63,564 nt of DNA from the NCBI GenBank assembly GCA_030849065.1, contig JASAON010001575.1, positions 1-63,564 of the forward strand, read 5' to 3'. A model generated the notes under the pieces. The model was not told the origin of the DNA. It searched no databases and saw only the letters and a list, made by a program, of their open reading frames with translations. The stretch comes from Jaenimonas drosophilae. Taxonomy: Eukaryota > Euglenozoa > Kinetoplastea > Trypanosomatida > Trypanosomatidae. Of this stretch, positions 28,280 to 37,470 are shown one piece after another. The number at the start of each line of letters is the position of its first letter. Position 1 is the first letter of the stretch. The position numbers were made by a program, and so were the translations under genes.

Positions 28280-29080
28280 ATGACCAACCACGTTCAGCTC
28301 ACAGGAGCCACTGTGGCTCCAGGGGAGCTCATCTACCGCCACGATGTTGCCATCAACCACGTTGAGACGGATGTGGTTGCCGGCGTGGGTTGTTATGCGC
28401 GCGTCTGCGCTGCTCGAAACGAAAATGGGCAGACTTCCACCGCCTCGGCTGTATTGGAGCGGCACATTGTGGCGAGCCGCCTCGGTGTGGTGCAGTGGGA
28501 TGGCAACACAGTATCGGTATACAACATCGCCCACACGTTGGCCGCATCCCAGGATGCGATCTCCGCTGGAGCTCCATCGCCTTCATCTTCTCCTGAGGCC
28601 GCCATGAAGGACGGCCAACGTGAGGCCGCCTCCACCTTAGGCCCACGTCCCGGCGATTTGGTGTACGTGCGCATCAAGCGTGTATCTCGGCTCTTCGCCA
28701 TGGGTGAGATCATTGGCATCAACGGCGCGTGGTGTTGCGGAGCCAACGCGGCCAACGTTGGCGGCTTCCGTGGCCTTCTTCGTCTAGAAGATATTAGGCC
28801 CTTTAAGCCTACCAAGGATACGCCAACCCCGCCGCCACCAGCCGCCTCCTTCGCTGCGGGTGATGTGGTGTACGCCGAGGTCATCTCGCAATCAGATGCG
28901 CGGCAGTACCAGCTCAGCACCATGGCGGAGGGTTGCGGTGTGGTGGAGGCGGTAGGGGCAGATGGCCAGCGTCTCCGGCATGTACCACAGCGTAGAGATG
29001 TGATGAGCGGTGCAAATGGCGAAGCAGTGCCGCGTTGGTGCCCACTCGTACCTCCACCCGCTCCTCACTCTACATCGTGA
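28280..29080 (+). CDS. CSL4: CSL4, RNA exosome cap subunit (EXOSC1)
   Basis: 266 residues. CSL4 is one of three S1/KH cap proteins of the nine-subunit exosome that guide RNA into the core. The N-terminal domain has the family PGELI motif. The S1 domain spans about residues 128-235: RPGDLVYVRIKRV, a GFRGLLRLEDIRPF strand (family form: G.IR.EDVR) and a FAAGDVVYAEVISQSDARQYQLST block. The short VPQRRDVM after it resembles VPISWNEM in human CSL4, but the zinc-ribbon Cys pairs that follow in other species are missing. Two Pro/Ala-rich linkers are inserted. Confidence 0.88.
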   Translation: MTNHVQLTGATVAPGELIYRHDVAINHVETDVVAGVGCYARVCAARNENGQTSTASAVLERHIVASRLGVVQWDGNTVSVYNIAHTLAASQDAISAGAPSPSSSPEAAMKDGQREAASTLGPRPGDLVYVRIKRVSRLFAMGEIIGINGAWCCGANAANVGGFRGLLRLEDIRPFKPTKDTPTPPPPAASFAAGDVVYAEVISQSDARQYQLSTMAEGCGVVEAVGADGQRLRHVPQRRDVMSGANGEAVPRWCPLVPPPAPHSTS

Positions 29081-29383
29081 AGGATGAAGAAGATGATCAT
29101 GATGATGATGGGCGGTGAGAAGCAGCTGGTGATGATAATCATGACGTATAAATCATGCATAAAGACATATGTTGCACTTACCTCCTCCTGCGTGTTTGCT
29201 GTTGGGAACAGCAATACCTCATTTGAAGTGAGCTAGCTACTACTTCTCTTCTCTTCTCCAACTACTCCATGTATTCACGCGCGTACACACACACACACAC
29301 TTTCATCATGCGTAGCTCTCTCTACACGCCCACACAGCCCAACCTCTCTTCCCTACACGCCACCACCAACACCAACCACAGCC
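29081..29383. other. Intergenic between CSL4 and the reductase gene
   Basis: GATGAT-rich just after the CSL4 stop; then C/T tracts at 29240-29270 and a CA run near 29285-29300. The leader before 29384 is CCA/ACC-rich. No gene seen. Confidence 0.6.
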
Positions 29384-30313
29384 ATGACCTGCAGCTGCGC
29401 ACTCTCCGCCATTGGCGCACTCTTCGTGGGCTACATGGCCATTCGCCTCCTCCAGTTTATGAAGCTGAACTACTTCACGTCCATCGATGTGAAGCGCAGG
29501 TACGGACGTGCCGGTGAGTGGGCCGTTGTGACGGGTGCCGGTGAGGGCATCGGCCGTGCCATGGCGGTGGATCTCTCCCGTCGTGGCATGAAGCTGTGCC
29601 TCATTGGCCGCACGCAATCAAAGCTCGTTGAGCTTGGCAAGGAGCTCAAGACGGAGGTAATGACGATCGGCTTTGACTTCTCCACCGCCACCGAAGATGA
29701 CTGGAAGAAGTTGGCCACCTCTCTGAGCAGCATCAACATCGCCGTCCTCGTGAATAACGTGGGCACCAACTACGACTACACCAACTACTTCAACGAGGTG
29801 CCCGTCGAGACGGACCTGAAGCTCATCAAGGTGAACTGCGAATCCTCCGTGCGGCTCACCAAGATGGTCATCCCGAACATGAAGGAGAAGCGCGCAGGTG
29901 CCATCTTGTGCCTCGGCTCCTTCAGCGCCGTCACCCCCACCGCGATGCTTGCCACCTACGCCGGCACCAAGTCATTCAACGTTTCCTTCGCCAACGCCCT
30001 GTCCTGTGAGCTCAAGGAGTTTGGCATCGACGTCCTCGCCGTCACCCCCAACATGGTCGTGAGCAAGATGACCCAGGGCAAGAGCACCCGTGTGCCAAAG
30101 GAGAGCTTCCTGATGGTGAACGCGGATAAGATGGCGCACCAAACCATTAACAAGCTCGGCTCCACCATCCAGACGGCGGGCCACAGCAACCACGCCATCA
30201 TTGAGGCCATCATCAAGATGCTCCCTGTGGGCTTCGTATCGAGCAAGATTCTCGCCGCACACAAGAGCGTGAAGAAGCGCGCCGAGCGTGTGCGCGATGA
30301 TGCCAAGAAGTAG
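29384..30313 (+). CDS. Very-long-chain 3-ketoacyl-CoA reductase (KAR / HSD17B12 family)
   Basis: 309 residues. SDR enzyme expected to reduce 3-ketoacyl-CoA with NADPH in the ER fatty-acid elongation cycle. An N-terminal membrane helix is followed by GEWAVVTGAGEGIGRA (nucleotide-binding TGxxxGxG), LVNNVGTNYDYTNYF, catalytic Ser in LGSFSA and YAGTK with catalytic Tyr and Lys. The GEWAVVTG and N-N-V-G-x-x-Y-x-Y-x-x-Y-F blocks match human HSD17B12/yeast IFA38 closely. A Lys-rich C-terminus ending in AKK could aid ER retention, though Lys spacing is not the classical KKxx. Elongases are not in this window. Confidence 0.88.
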   Translation: MTCSCALSAIGALFVGYMAIRLLQFMKLNYFTSIDVKRRYGRAGEWAVVTGAGEGIGRAMAVDLSRRGMKLCLIGRTQSKLVELGKELKTEVMTIGFDFSTATEDDWKKLATSLSSINIAVLVNNVGTNYDYTNYFNEVPVETDLKLIKVNCESSVRLTKMVIPNMKEKRAGAILCLGSFSAVTPTAMLATYAGTKSFNVSFANALSCELKEFGIDVLAVTPNMVVSKMTQGKSTRVPKESFLMVNADKMAHQTINKLGSTIQTAGHSNHAIIEAIIKMLPVGFVSSKILAAHKSVKKRAERVRDDAKK

Positions 30314-31101
30314 CCGTAGCACATCCACTCACAAATCTCTGCAAACACATGTGTATGTGTGTGTTAATGAAGGAGATAGAGAAGCAGTGATGATGATCAT
30401 GGAGATGCTCGTGTGAGATGGCATCATGGTCTTATCTACTCCACTAACAAGTTTTCATATTTTCATTTTTGTGTTGTTTGGTCAGTTTGCTTGATGGCGT
30501 GGGAGGAGAGTTAGCTCAACGCTTGCCATGAGAAGAAGAAGTGGGTGATGAAGTGTGTGGCGCAACGATGTGTCGGTGTGAAGATGGTCTCCCATCTCAT
30601 CTCTGCATATGTGCACCACGTCACTCAGCATATTCCTTCTCTCTCTCAATGCATGCGTGGGCTCATTGGCAGGATTTGCAGCTCATTACGTCTTCGTAGC
30701 TCCTCCTTATTTCCCGAATCACCAGCCTCCGTAGAAGTAGTGTGCTCTCTTGGATTGGTGTGCTGGCAATGCCTGTGTGTTGTGCCCCATTACCAACCAC
30801 ATCTACTTGGTTGGCAGTATCAACGGCCTCCACGACTCACACACGCAGCAGACATGATCAGCAGGCGTTGTGGGTGGGGGGTAGGGCGGCTACTCGTGTT
30901 CCTTCTTCTCCATCTCCCCTTCGCTCGAATACTGTACGCCAGATGCATCATGTGTTGGAGGTTGTCAGAGATGAACGTCATCTCATGTTATTGCTGCGAA
31001 TACCTTCGTCTTCACTTACTTTTTTGTTGTTGTTTTGGAAGCACGTACATACACATCTCAATCGTTGTGGTGGTGGCATCCGTATAGAGATAGTGAAGGC
31101 A
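30314..31101. other. 0.79 kb intergenic, no supported gene
   Basis: Open frames of up to about 180 codons lack an ATG at a sensible position or have Cys/Val/His-rich noise composition. A T-rich tract at 31017-31037 could direct splicing for the next small gene. Confidence 0.5.
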
Positions 31102-31476
31102 ATGAGTTGTAGTAGCACATCAGCGCTTCCTTCCATGCACGTGGAGGAGGATGCACCACCAAGACAAAGCGATGAGTGTAGCTGCTTCGTTCCAGATGCG
31201 ATACCTCCTCCGTGGCCATGTGCCCGCACAACAGAAGATCTCGATGATCTCAACGAGGAGGAAGTGCAGCGACGTTTAGCCGCACGCCCTCCACGCGAGG
31301 TGGTGGAGCCTCTGCCGATGTGCTATGCCACCGATGATGTTATTGGCCAAATCCGCGCACGTATTTCGAGCCAGCGAGAAGAAGCCCGCCAGGTGGATAG
31401 TATGCTCGATGACTACACCATGGCCCAACTGGAACTGAAGTGCATGCTCCTGGAGCGTCCACACGTGAGCCAGTAG
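31102..31476 (+). CDS. Small acidic hypothetical protein
   Basis: 124 residues. A Ser/Pro/Cys-rich N-terminal half is followed by an acidic helix (TEDLDDLNEEEVQRRLAAR) and a C-terminal coiled-coil-like helix (VIGQIRARISSQREEARQVD). It has no TM segment and no family I recognise. Codon use changes from UTR-like to protein-like at this ATG. The heptad-like C-terminus suggests a small partner subunit of a larger complex. Confidence 0.55.
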   Translation: MSCSSTSALPSMHVEEDAPPRQSDECSCFVPDAIPPPWPCARTTEDLDDLNEEEVQRRLAARPPREVVEPLPMCYATDDVIGQIRARISSQREEARQVDSMLDDYTMAQLELKCMLLERPHVSQ

Positions 31477-31813
31477 GGCAAGCTACACTTGCTGAATCTA
31501 TCACACACATCATATCATCGCTATCTCCGCTATTTGTTGCTGCGAGAGGAAGTGGAGGACCACACACGGCATCGAAGATGTATCATCTCCCTCCAAGATC
31601 ATTCATGATGGCCGCACTCGTGGCTGTTTGTTGTGTGTGCATGCACTTCATCTTATGGGTTGTCATGTATTTTACAATCATCATCTTTTTTTTCTGTTTT
31701 CTCATGGCACGTCAGTCGTGTGTGTAGATCTCAATAGCCCGTATCATCCATCACATAACTTGTTGGATATACACGAAGTAGAAACATACATCAACAGCAA
31801 ACAGACGAGCAAG
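31477..31813. other. Intergenic upstream of the CFAP53-like gene
   Basis: A T-rich tract at 31678-31701 and an AG at 31714-31715 form a likely splice site. The downstream frame is open upstream of 31814 but UTR-like. No separate gene. Confidence 0.6.
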
Positions 31814-33280
31814 ATGGCCACCCGCAACGCCATGAGCTCCATCGCTGCTCGCCAAAGGCGTGAGCTCTACATGCAGGAATATCAAGCGGATCGCGCGTTT
31901 GAGGTGCGCCAAAAGATTGGCGTGGATTGGGAAAAGAAGAGTGGCGCGCGCATTGAGGATCGCAGTCTGTTCCGCCACCTCGATCGCATCCAGGCGCAGC
32001 ACAACGATGCCCTCGTTGGTCGGCGCACCCGTTTGGCCGACCTGCTTCTTCGTGAGAAGGAGGAGTACGACGCGATGCTCAACAACCTCACCGAAACCGA
32101 TGAGCAACGCCGCGAGCGTTTGATTAGGAAGGCACAACAACTCCGCGACCGCCGCGTAGAGGACAAGCGCCAAGACATGGAGCGCAAGAATGATAAGCTC
32201 TTCCGTGAAAAGATCGATTCACTGCGTCAGGCGGAGAGCCGGTTGAAGACGATGCAGGTATCAGATGCACGCTTCAGCCAGCTGGAGGCTGCCAAGGAGC
32301 GCCGTGAGCTCGAAAAGGAGGAGGAAGAGTTCTTTGCGCAGCAGGCGCTTGAGACGCAGCGTCTGGCCAATGAGCGTGCGCAGAATGATTTAGAGCTTCG
32401 GTACGAGCGCACGGAGAGGCTCAAGGCCGATCTCGCCGCGCAGGTGGAGGGCAATGATATGCGTCGCGCGCTGGCGAAGGAGGAGCAAAAGAAGGATGAT
32501 GATGAGTTCTACCGTCTCTTGCATGAGGAGCGGTGTAGGGAGGCTCAGAAGCAGATGGACCGCAAGGAGCGCAGCAAGCAGATCGCGGAGGAGATGAAGG
32601 AGCTGAATGAGAAGCTCCAGCGTGTGCGGAAGGAGGAGTATGATCGCCTTCGTCTTGAGGATAAGGAGGAGCTGGATAGGGTACTGGAGGCACTGGCTGC
32701 GGAAGAGAAGCAACGTCGTGAGGAGAAGCATGCCCGCATGCTCAAGGAGCGCGCCTACATGCAGAGTGTGCAGGACCAAATCGCCCGCAAGAAGAAGGAC
32801 GATGGCACGCTGGATGAGCTGTGGAAGGAGGCCAACGACCGTGAATGGGCCAAGCGTGAGGCTCAGTGGGAGGCTGATCGCACGAAGCGCAATCAGCTGT
32901 TGCGCAACATTCTCATTGCACGCCGCCAGCAGGTGTTGGATAAGCGCCAACAGGAGAAGGACGATGCCGAAACCCGCCGCCGCGAACATGAGCTCTTCTT
33001 GGCGGAGCTCGCCAAGGATGGTGAGCTCGAGGAGAAGGAGCGTGCGCGTCGGGCGCAGCAGGTGAAGGATACGCAGCGCTACTACGACCTCCAGATTAGC
33101 GAGCGACGTGCTGCGAAGGAGGAGGAGATCCGCGAGCGGCGTAGTGCGCTCTCCGAGCAGCAGCAGCTGGAGGAGAAGTACCGCCAGCGTATTGAGCAGG
33201 AGTTTGCCAACTTAGAGGCGGCCAAGCCGGCGCGCTACCGCGATGTGCCGCTCCTCCCTCCACGAGTGAAGCCCTTCTAA
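31814..33280 (+). CDS. CFAP53/TPH-type flagellar coiled-coil protein
   Basis: 488 residues, almost all charged coiled coil (Glu/Arg/Lys/Gln-rich), with no TM segment. The block RRTRLADLLLREKEEYDAML, then DEQRRERLIRKAQQLRDRR and a DKRQDMERKNDKLFREK segment follows the order of CFAP53 (CCDC11): R-L-R-x-L-L-x-x-E, R-x-x-x-L-R-x-x-R and a W/F-R-E helix. CFAP53 is a microtubule-inner protein of axonemal doublets. Other TPH-domain proteins (CFAP45, MNS1) are alternatives, because coiled coils score alike. A long upstream open frame (from 31628) contains UTR-like residues and is excluded. Confidence 0.65.
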   Translation: MATRNAMSSIAARQRRELYMQEYQADRAFEVRQKIGVDWEKKSGARIEDRSLFRHLDRIQAQHNDALVGRRTRLADLLLREKEEYDAMLNNLTETDEQRRERLIRKAQQLRDRRVEDKRQDMERKNDKLFREKIDSLRQAESRLKTMQVSDARFSQLEAAKERRELEKEEEEFFAQQALETQRLANERAQNDLELRYERTERLKADLAAQVEGNDMRRALAKEEQKKDDDEFYRLLHEERCREAQKQMDRKERSKQIAEEMKELNEKLQRVRKEEYDRLRLEDKEELDRVLEALAAEEKQRREEKHARMLKERAYMQSVQDQIARKKKDDGTLDELWKEANDREWAKREAQWEADRTKRNQLLRNILIARRQQVLDKRQQEKDDAETRRREHELFLAELAKDGELEEKERARRAQQVKDTQRYYDLQISERRAAKEEEIRERRSALSEQQQLEEKYRQRIEQEFANLEAAKPARYRDVPLLPPRVKPF

Positions 33281-33790
33281 TGAAGAGGAGGCGCACAGAC
33301 CACCACCAATATGTGCGTGTATGTGTGCATATCTATCCGGATGATGTAAAATTGGAAGATGGAGCTGTGTTTGTGTTGCAGTCATGATGAAGAAGAGTTG
33401 GAGATGTTGGTGGGTCAAAAGAGGGTGTGCTGAAGAACATGGTTGGTTGTGTCGTACTCCTCACTCATCTACCTGCATTTCAAACGACAAGTGACAAGAC
33501 ATGATGGCTACGATGCTGATATAGAAACAAAACAACACCCTCTGTGTGTGAATGGGCTGCCGACGTACTGCCTGGGGCTGATGCATCTCCCAATGGCGTA
33601 CGTGTGGAGCTAGATTATATCTCTGTGTGTGCCATATCACCTTTTTACCACAATGCCGCTCTTTTTTCTAATCGTCTTCTTTATTATTATTCTTATATGC
33701 CTGAGTATGTAGAGCCACACGTACACAGGCACTTAGCGCAACAAAACGTACAAGTTATCCCACTGAAGAACAACCATTGTCGCCACAAAC
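33281..33790. other. Intergenic upstream of the GLG1-like gene
   Basis: T-rich stretch at 33659-33695, then CA-rich leader sequence up to the ATG. No gene seen. Confidence 0.6.
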
Positions 33791-34231
33791 ATGAGTCATC
33801 AGCGTGGATTCTGTGCGGCTGTGCTCCTTCTTCTTCTTCTCCTCGTGCAACTCGTCTCTGCCACGAACGCTAATTTGGAACCCGTGGCGAACGTTGACGG
33901 AGATGCTCAATTCGCGATTCACTGTGCGCCAGATATTCAACAATTCTGCGCCACTCGGCCAGACGCGCCGTGGCAATGCCTTCAAGATCACCGACATGAA
34001 CTCAACAACAACATGTGCAAAATCTATGCAACGCAGCTTCACGAGTGCGCCGAGAGTGTTGCCGCGTGCATGTCAGGCTCACGGTACCACCTGGCGAAGT
34101 ACATGGATACGCTTCAGCGATGCTTGAGTGAGGCCCCCGCGGAGAGCATCAGCTCTGGATGCCAATCGCTAGGGCTCTATCGTAGCGTAGAAGACACAGG
34201 CCGCATGCGAAAATCATCAGCCGATTTGTAG
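33791..34231 (+). CDS. Secreted Cys-rich protein with a GLG1-like repeat
   Basis: 146 residues. A textbook signal peptide (basic start, then seven or more consecutive Leu, cleavage likely after VSATNA) is followed by eight Cys in a helical region. The spacing CAPDIQQFC ... CLQDHRHELNNNMC resembles the Cys-rich repeat of Golgi protein GLG1/CFR-1, which carries many such repeats plus a TM helix; this protein has one or two repeats and no anchor. It is probably secreted or lumenal. The ligand is unknown. Confidence 0.65.
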   Translation: MSHQRGFCAAVLLLLLLLVQLVSATNANLEPVANVDGDAQFAIHCAPDIQQFCATRPDAPWQCLQDHRHELNNNMCKIYATQLHECAESVAACMSGSRYHLAKYMDTLQRCLSEAPAESISSGCQSLGLYRSVEDTGRMRKSSADL

Positions 34232-34472
34232 CTCATACGCCCCTTCCCTCATCATCAACATCTTGTCTCTGATGATACGACACACACCCACTCTTTTACC
34301 TTTCTGCACAAGCATACGTACTTGGGTATCACCTTCAACATCGTCATGTTGGGTGTTGTTGCTTGAGATGATACTGCTTTCATCACTTCTTTCTCCATCT
34401 ATGAATCATAGTTGGCAACGAAGAAGAGATCTACGCAAATACACACACACACACGTACGCACGTACATCATC

Positions 34473-36020
34473 ATGGCCGGGGACTCCTTTCATGCGCCAA
34501 ACTTCAGCTCCAAGGCTGATATGTATGTGTGGCTCACTAAGCAAGCCGAGCTGCAGCTCGACGGTATGAGTAGCCGCTTCACTCCACAAGCCAATCTCAT
34601 GTTAGGTCTGGCCAACATCTCCGCCCTATGTTTCTACGAGCTGAACCGTCGCATCGATGCAGCAGCACCTTTGCAAGATGCTCCCGTGAATTGGTTTGGC
34701 TTCTACTTGATGGAGGCGGCAGGTACGCTGGCGTTGGGGCCCTTTCAAGGTCGGCCAGCCTGCACGAGCATCCGTGTTGGTAAAGGTGTGTGCGGAACAG
34801 CCGCAGCTGAGCGTAAGTCACTCGTCGTGGCGGACGTTCATGACTTCCCTGGCCACATTGCGTGCGACTCAGCAAGCAACTCTGAAGTTGTGGTGCCCAT
34901 TATCGATAACGAGATGGTCGTCGGCGTCATTGACGTGGATAGCACACAAGTTGGTTGTTTTGATGAAGATGATGCACGTGGATTGGAGGGGATTGCACGT
35001 GTGTTGGCCAAGTTCCTTCACTTTCCAATGAGTCGCGCCTTACATGCCAATCCACACCTCGCCGAGGCAAACAGCGGCCCAACTCATCACAGCCACGTAC
35101 CGGCAGACTACGCCGCACTTCATGCACTCACCCTGGAGCAAGTGAGCTCCGCCGAGGCCGCCAACACCAAGGACGGAGGCAGTGTGAGCATTGGCAGCAG
35201 CATCGATGTGCGCGTTGAAACTGTCCGTGGCTGGCGCTTCACCGCCACCAACGTTAGCCGCATCAGCACCGATGCCGAGCAGCAACAGCTGCAGGCTGAC
35301 ATTGGCATTCACGCACTGCCAGAGATTCAATACCCGCTGAATACGCTCACCATGGGCAAAGACCCTGACACGACGCCCATCTTGGAGCTGAGCCTCGTAC
35401 GTTTGCTGGAGAGCTGCAGAGACTTCTATCTGAGCCCGGCGTACGCGGCGGAGTGCGCGCGAGCTGATCTCACACTGCGTGTGGCGGATGGCTGGGCATC
35501 GTGCGGCTATGACAAGTTCGATCCCAAGGTGGATTGGGTGTGGAGGAACAACTTCTTTGGCCTTCACAACACACAAACACAACGTGTGGTGGAGCTCCCA
35601 CCCGGCGAGGAGGGCATTCGTTGGGATGTGCTGCAGGATAGCTCATTACCCATCCTCTTCAACGAGGCCTTCACGCTCATGGAGGATGATCTCCACGATC
35701 ATGGCATCATGCACTGCTCCTTGAAGCTGCGTGTTATGCCGATTTGCTTCTTCCTGCTCTTTCGCTACTTTGTGCGTGTGGATGGGCACATGGCCTACTT
35801 CCGTGAGGTGCGGTTCTTCCACGAGTTCGGCCAGACGCGAAGCTGCCCACACACCAAGGAGCCCGTTCCACACATTGTTCTGGAGGAGCGCTTCAGCCAA
35901 ATGGAGCTCAGCCCCGATGTGGAGGAGAGCCGTCGTTGGTCAGTGATGTCAGAGGATGAGCTCGCTCGCAGCTCAACCATCAAGCAGCGAAAGCTCTTCA
36001 TGGTGGACTTCACGGCCTAA
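34473..36020 (+). CDS. Fusion: free methionine-R-sulfoxide reductase (GAF) + TIP41
   Basis: 515 residues in one uninterrupted frame. Residues 1-180 are a GAF-type fRMsr (MsrC), which reduces free methionine-R-sulfoxide. Cys97, Cys107 and Cys131 have the exact 10/24 spacing of E. coli MsrC Cys84/94/118, in GRPACTSIRVGKGVCGTA and FPGHIACDSASNSEVVVPI. Residues of about 250-510 are TIP41, the regulator of PP2A-type phosphatases downstream of TOR: GWRFTATNVS, LPEIQYPLN, LMEDDLHDHG, LRVMPICFFLLFRYFVRVD and the closing FHEFG. A linker of about 60 residues joins them. Both halves keep their signature residues, so both could be active. Elsewhere these are separate proteins. Confidence 0.9.
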   Translation: MAGDSFHAPNFSSKADMYVWLTKQAELQLDGMSSRFTPQANLMLGLANISALCFYELNRRIDAAAPLQDAPVNWFGFYLMEAAGTLALGPFQGRPACTSIRVGKGVCGTAAAERKSLVVADVHDFPGHIACDSASNSEVVVPIIDNEMVVGVIDVDSTQVGCFDEDDARGLEGIARVLAKFLHFPMSRALHANPHLAEANSGPTHHSHVPADYAALHALTLEQVSSAEAANTKDGGSVSIGSSIDVRVETVRGWRFTATNVSRISTDAEQQQLQADIGIHALPEIQYPLNTLTMGKDPDTTPILELSLVRLLESCRDFYLSPAYAAECARADLTLRVADGWASCGYDKFDPKVDWVWRNNFFGLHNTQTQRVVELPPGEEGIRWDVLQDSSLPILFNEAFTLMEDDLHDHGIMHCSLKLRVMPICFFLLFRYFVRVDGHMAYFREVRFFHEFGQTRSCPHTKEPVPHIVLEERFSQMELSPDVEESRRWSVMSEDELARSSTIKQRKLFMVDFTA

Positions 36021-36445
36021 ACGCGTTTTGCCTCCCGCACACACACACACAGTCTTTGCTTGCTTCGATGATGCACTTCCTCACTCATCATCCACCACCA
36101 CCGCCACACATACACACATTCTCAGTATGTGTCCGTGCCGTATTGCCCCTCCACAAACAGCTTAACACATATTTGTTCTTTGATCTGATGCACGTGTGTG
36201 TAGCAGCGTTGAGGCATCCGCGCTAGTGCAAACGAATCCTGTTGATGAAGAATTGCATGGATGAGCCAACCAAACACACAGAGACAGAGAGGATGGAACT
36301 GAAGGGGGCAGCGCTCCCTCTCCGTCATACGGATGCGCATACCCAACGCACACATGGTTCTTCGAACTCCACCTCTATCGTTTGTTCTTTTGCAGTTGAA
36401 GTGTGCTACCCGCCAAATATTTTCGTGGAGCACACGTACACAAAG
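36021..36445. other. Intergenic upstream of the ANP32-like gene
   Basis: CA-rich near 36040-36050 and 36108-36119. An acceptor-like site is at 36394-36395. No gene seen. Confidence 0.6.
36371..36395 (+). promoter_or_regulatory. Candidate trans-splice acceptor for the ANP32-like gene
   Basis: A C/T-rich run ends in TTGCAG with AG at 36394-36395, leaving a 50-nt leader before 36446. Confidence 0.45.
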
Positions 36446-37069
36446 ATGGAGATTCTTCGTCAGACGGCGGCGCTACGGGTGCAGCAGCAAACCAAAGATC
36501 GTCCTGTGGAGGAGGTCACTCAGCTCAGCCTCACCGGCGTGCCCTTTGCCTTTGAGCTCTTCAAGCCCTTTGCGGCTCATCTCACACACCTCAACTTGGT
36601 CTTCTTGAAGCCCAAACTTCGTCTTCTCTCGGACCTCCAACTCAACGACTTTCCGGTGCTACGCGTGCTGGACGTGAGCGACAACAGCATCACCGTACCA
36701 GAAGCACTAGCACCGTGCAATAGTGTGAAGCGTGTGCTCATCTCCAACAACTCCATCACAACGATGGATGAGGTACGACGGCTGGCCTCATCCTTTCCGA
36801 TGGTCGAGATTGTGGATGTTGCCGATAACGCCGTGGAATCCACGGAGGTCTTTGAGCACATCTTTGATGCCTTCGCACATCTCGCCACCCTCAACAGCAA
36901 GTTGCGTGATGGGAGTGAGGTGATGGTGGAAGATTCAGACGAGTCAGAAGACGACAGCGATGAGGAGGAGGATGATTCAGATGATGAAGAGGAGGAGGGT
37001 GAAGAGTGCAGTGAGAGTGACAGTGAGGTGGAGGAGGAGATGCCAACCAAAACGCGCAAGTTGGAGTGA
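36446..37069 (+). CDS. ANP32-like acidic leucine-rich repeat protein
   Basis: 207 residues. An N-terminal LRR region of about 150 residues has repeats such as LRVLDVSDNSI and VKRVLISNNSI, and an LRR cap. It is followed by an Asp/Glu/Ser-rich acidic tail of about 45 residues and a short basic end (TKTRKLE). This is the layout of ANP32/LANP nuclear phosphoproteins, which act as histone chaperones and PP2A inhibitors. The next-upstream gene encodes TIP41, another PP2A-axis protein, probably by coincidence. Confidence 0.75.
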   Translation: MEILRQTAALRVQQQTKDRPVEEVTQLSLTGVPFAFELFKPFAAHLTHLNLVFLKPKLRLLSDLQLNDFPVLRVLDVSDNSITVPEALAPCNSVKRVLISNNSITTMDEVRRLASSFPMVEIVDVADNAVESTEVFEHIFDAFAHLATLNSKLRDGSEVMVEDSDESEDDSDEEEDDSDDEEEEGEECSESDSEVEEEMPTKTRKLE

Positions 37070-37470
37070 CAACCATCCATGTCACAACACAACATATCCT
37101 TCGCACACAGGCGGGCGCATAAGCGTCAATGCTATCGGCTCAGTACTTCTTCACAGTGAGTGATGAACGTTTGAACGAGTAGCGCTGACTCACCACAGTG
37201 TACGTATCCATAACAACAACAACAACCGTGATACAGCTCTCCATTCAAGGAGAAGACGTATCTGATCTGCCTAGCGCACTAGTCACTACATAAGTTGCAC
37301 ACCACTCCTTATTTACTATTCTTCAAAGTGAATCTTGCGTGGTGTGTGAGGAAGTGAAGTAGGTAGCTCATTCATTTTCAAGCTCCACCCCACCACAAGT
37401 ACAAAACATATTTCAAATTATCCAGACAACGTTTCGTCGTTCGTGGGCGGCTCGAGCAGCCAAAAAATTC
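37070..37470. other. Intergenic upstream of PLPBP
   Basis: An ACA/CAA repeat lies near 37213-37228. No gene or clear tract beyond weak T-rich patches. Confidence 0.55.

Noticed and set aside
30545..31087. 180-codon open frame upstream of the small acidic gene
   Set aside because: Opens with GTG and has UTR-like Cys/Val/His/Leu composition.
34230..34472. Separate short gene before the MsrC-TIP41 start (open from 34263)
   Set aside because: The upstream frame is Ser/Thr/Leu-rich UTR and runs through a CA repeat; conserved sequence starts at 34473.
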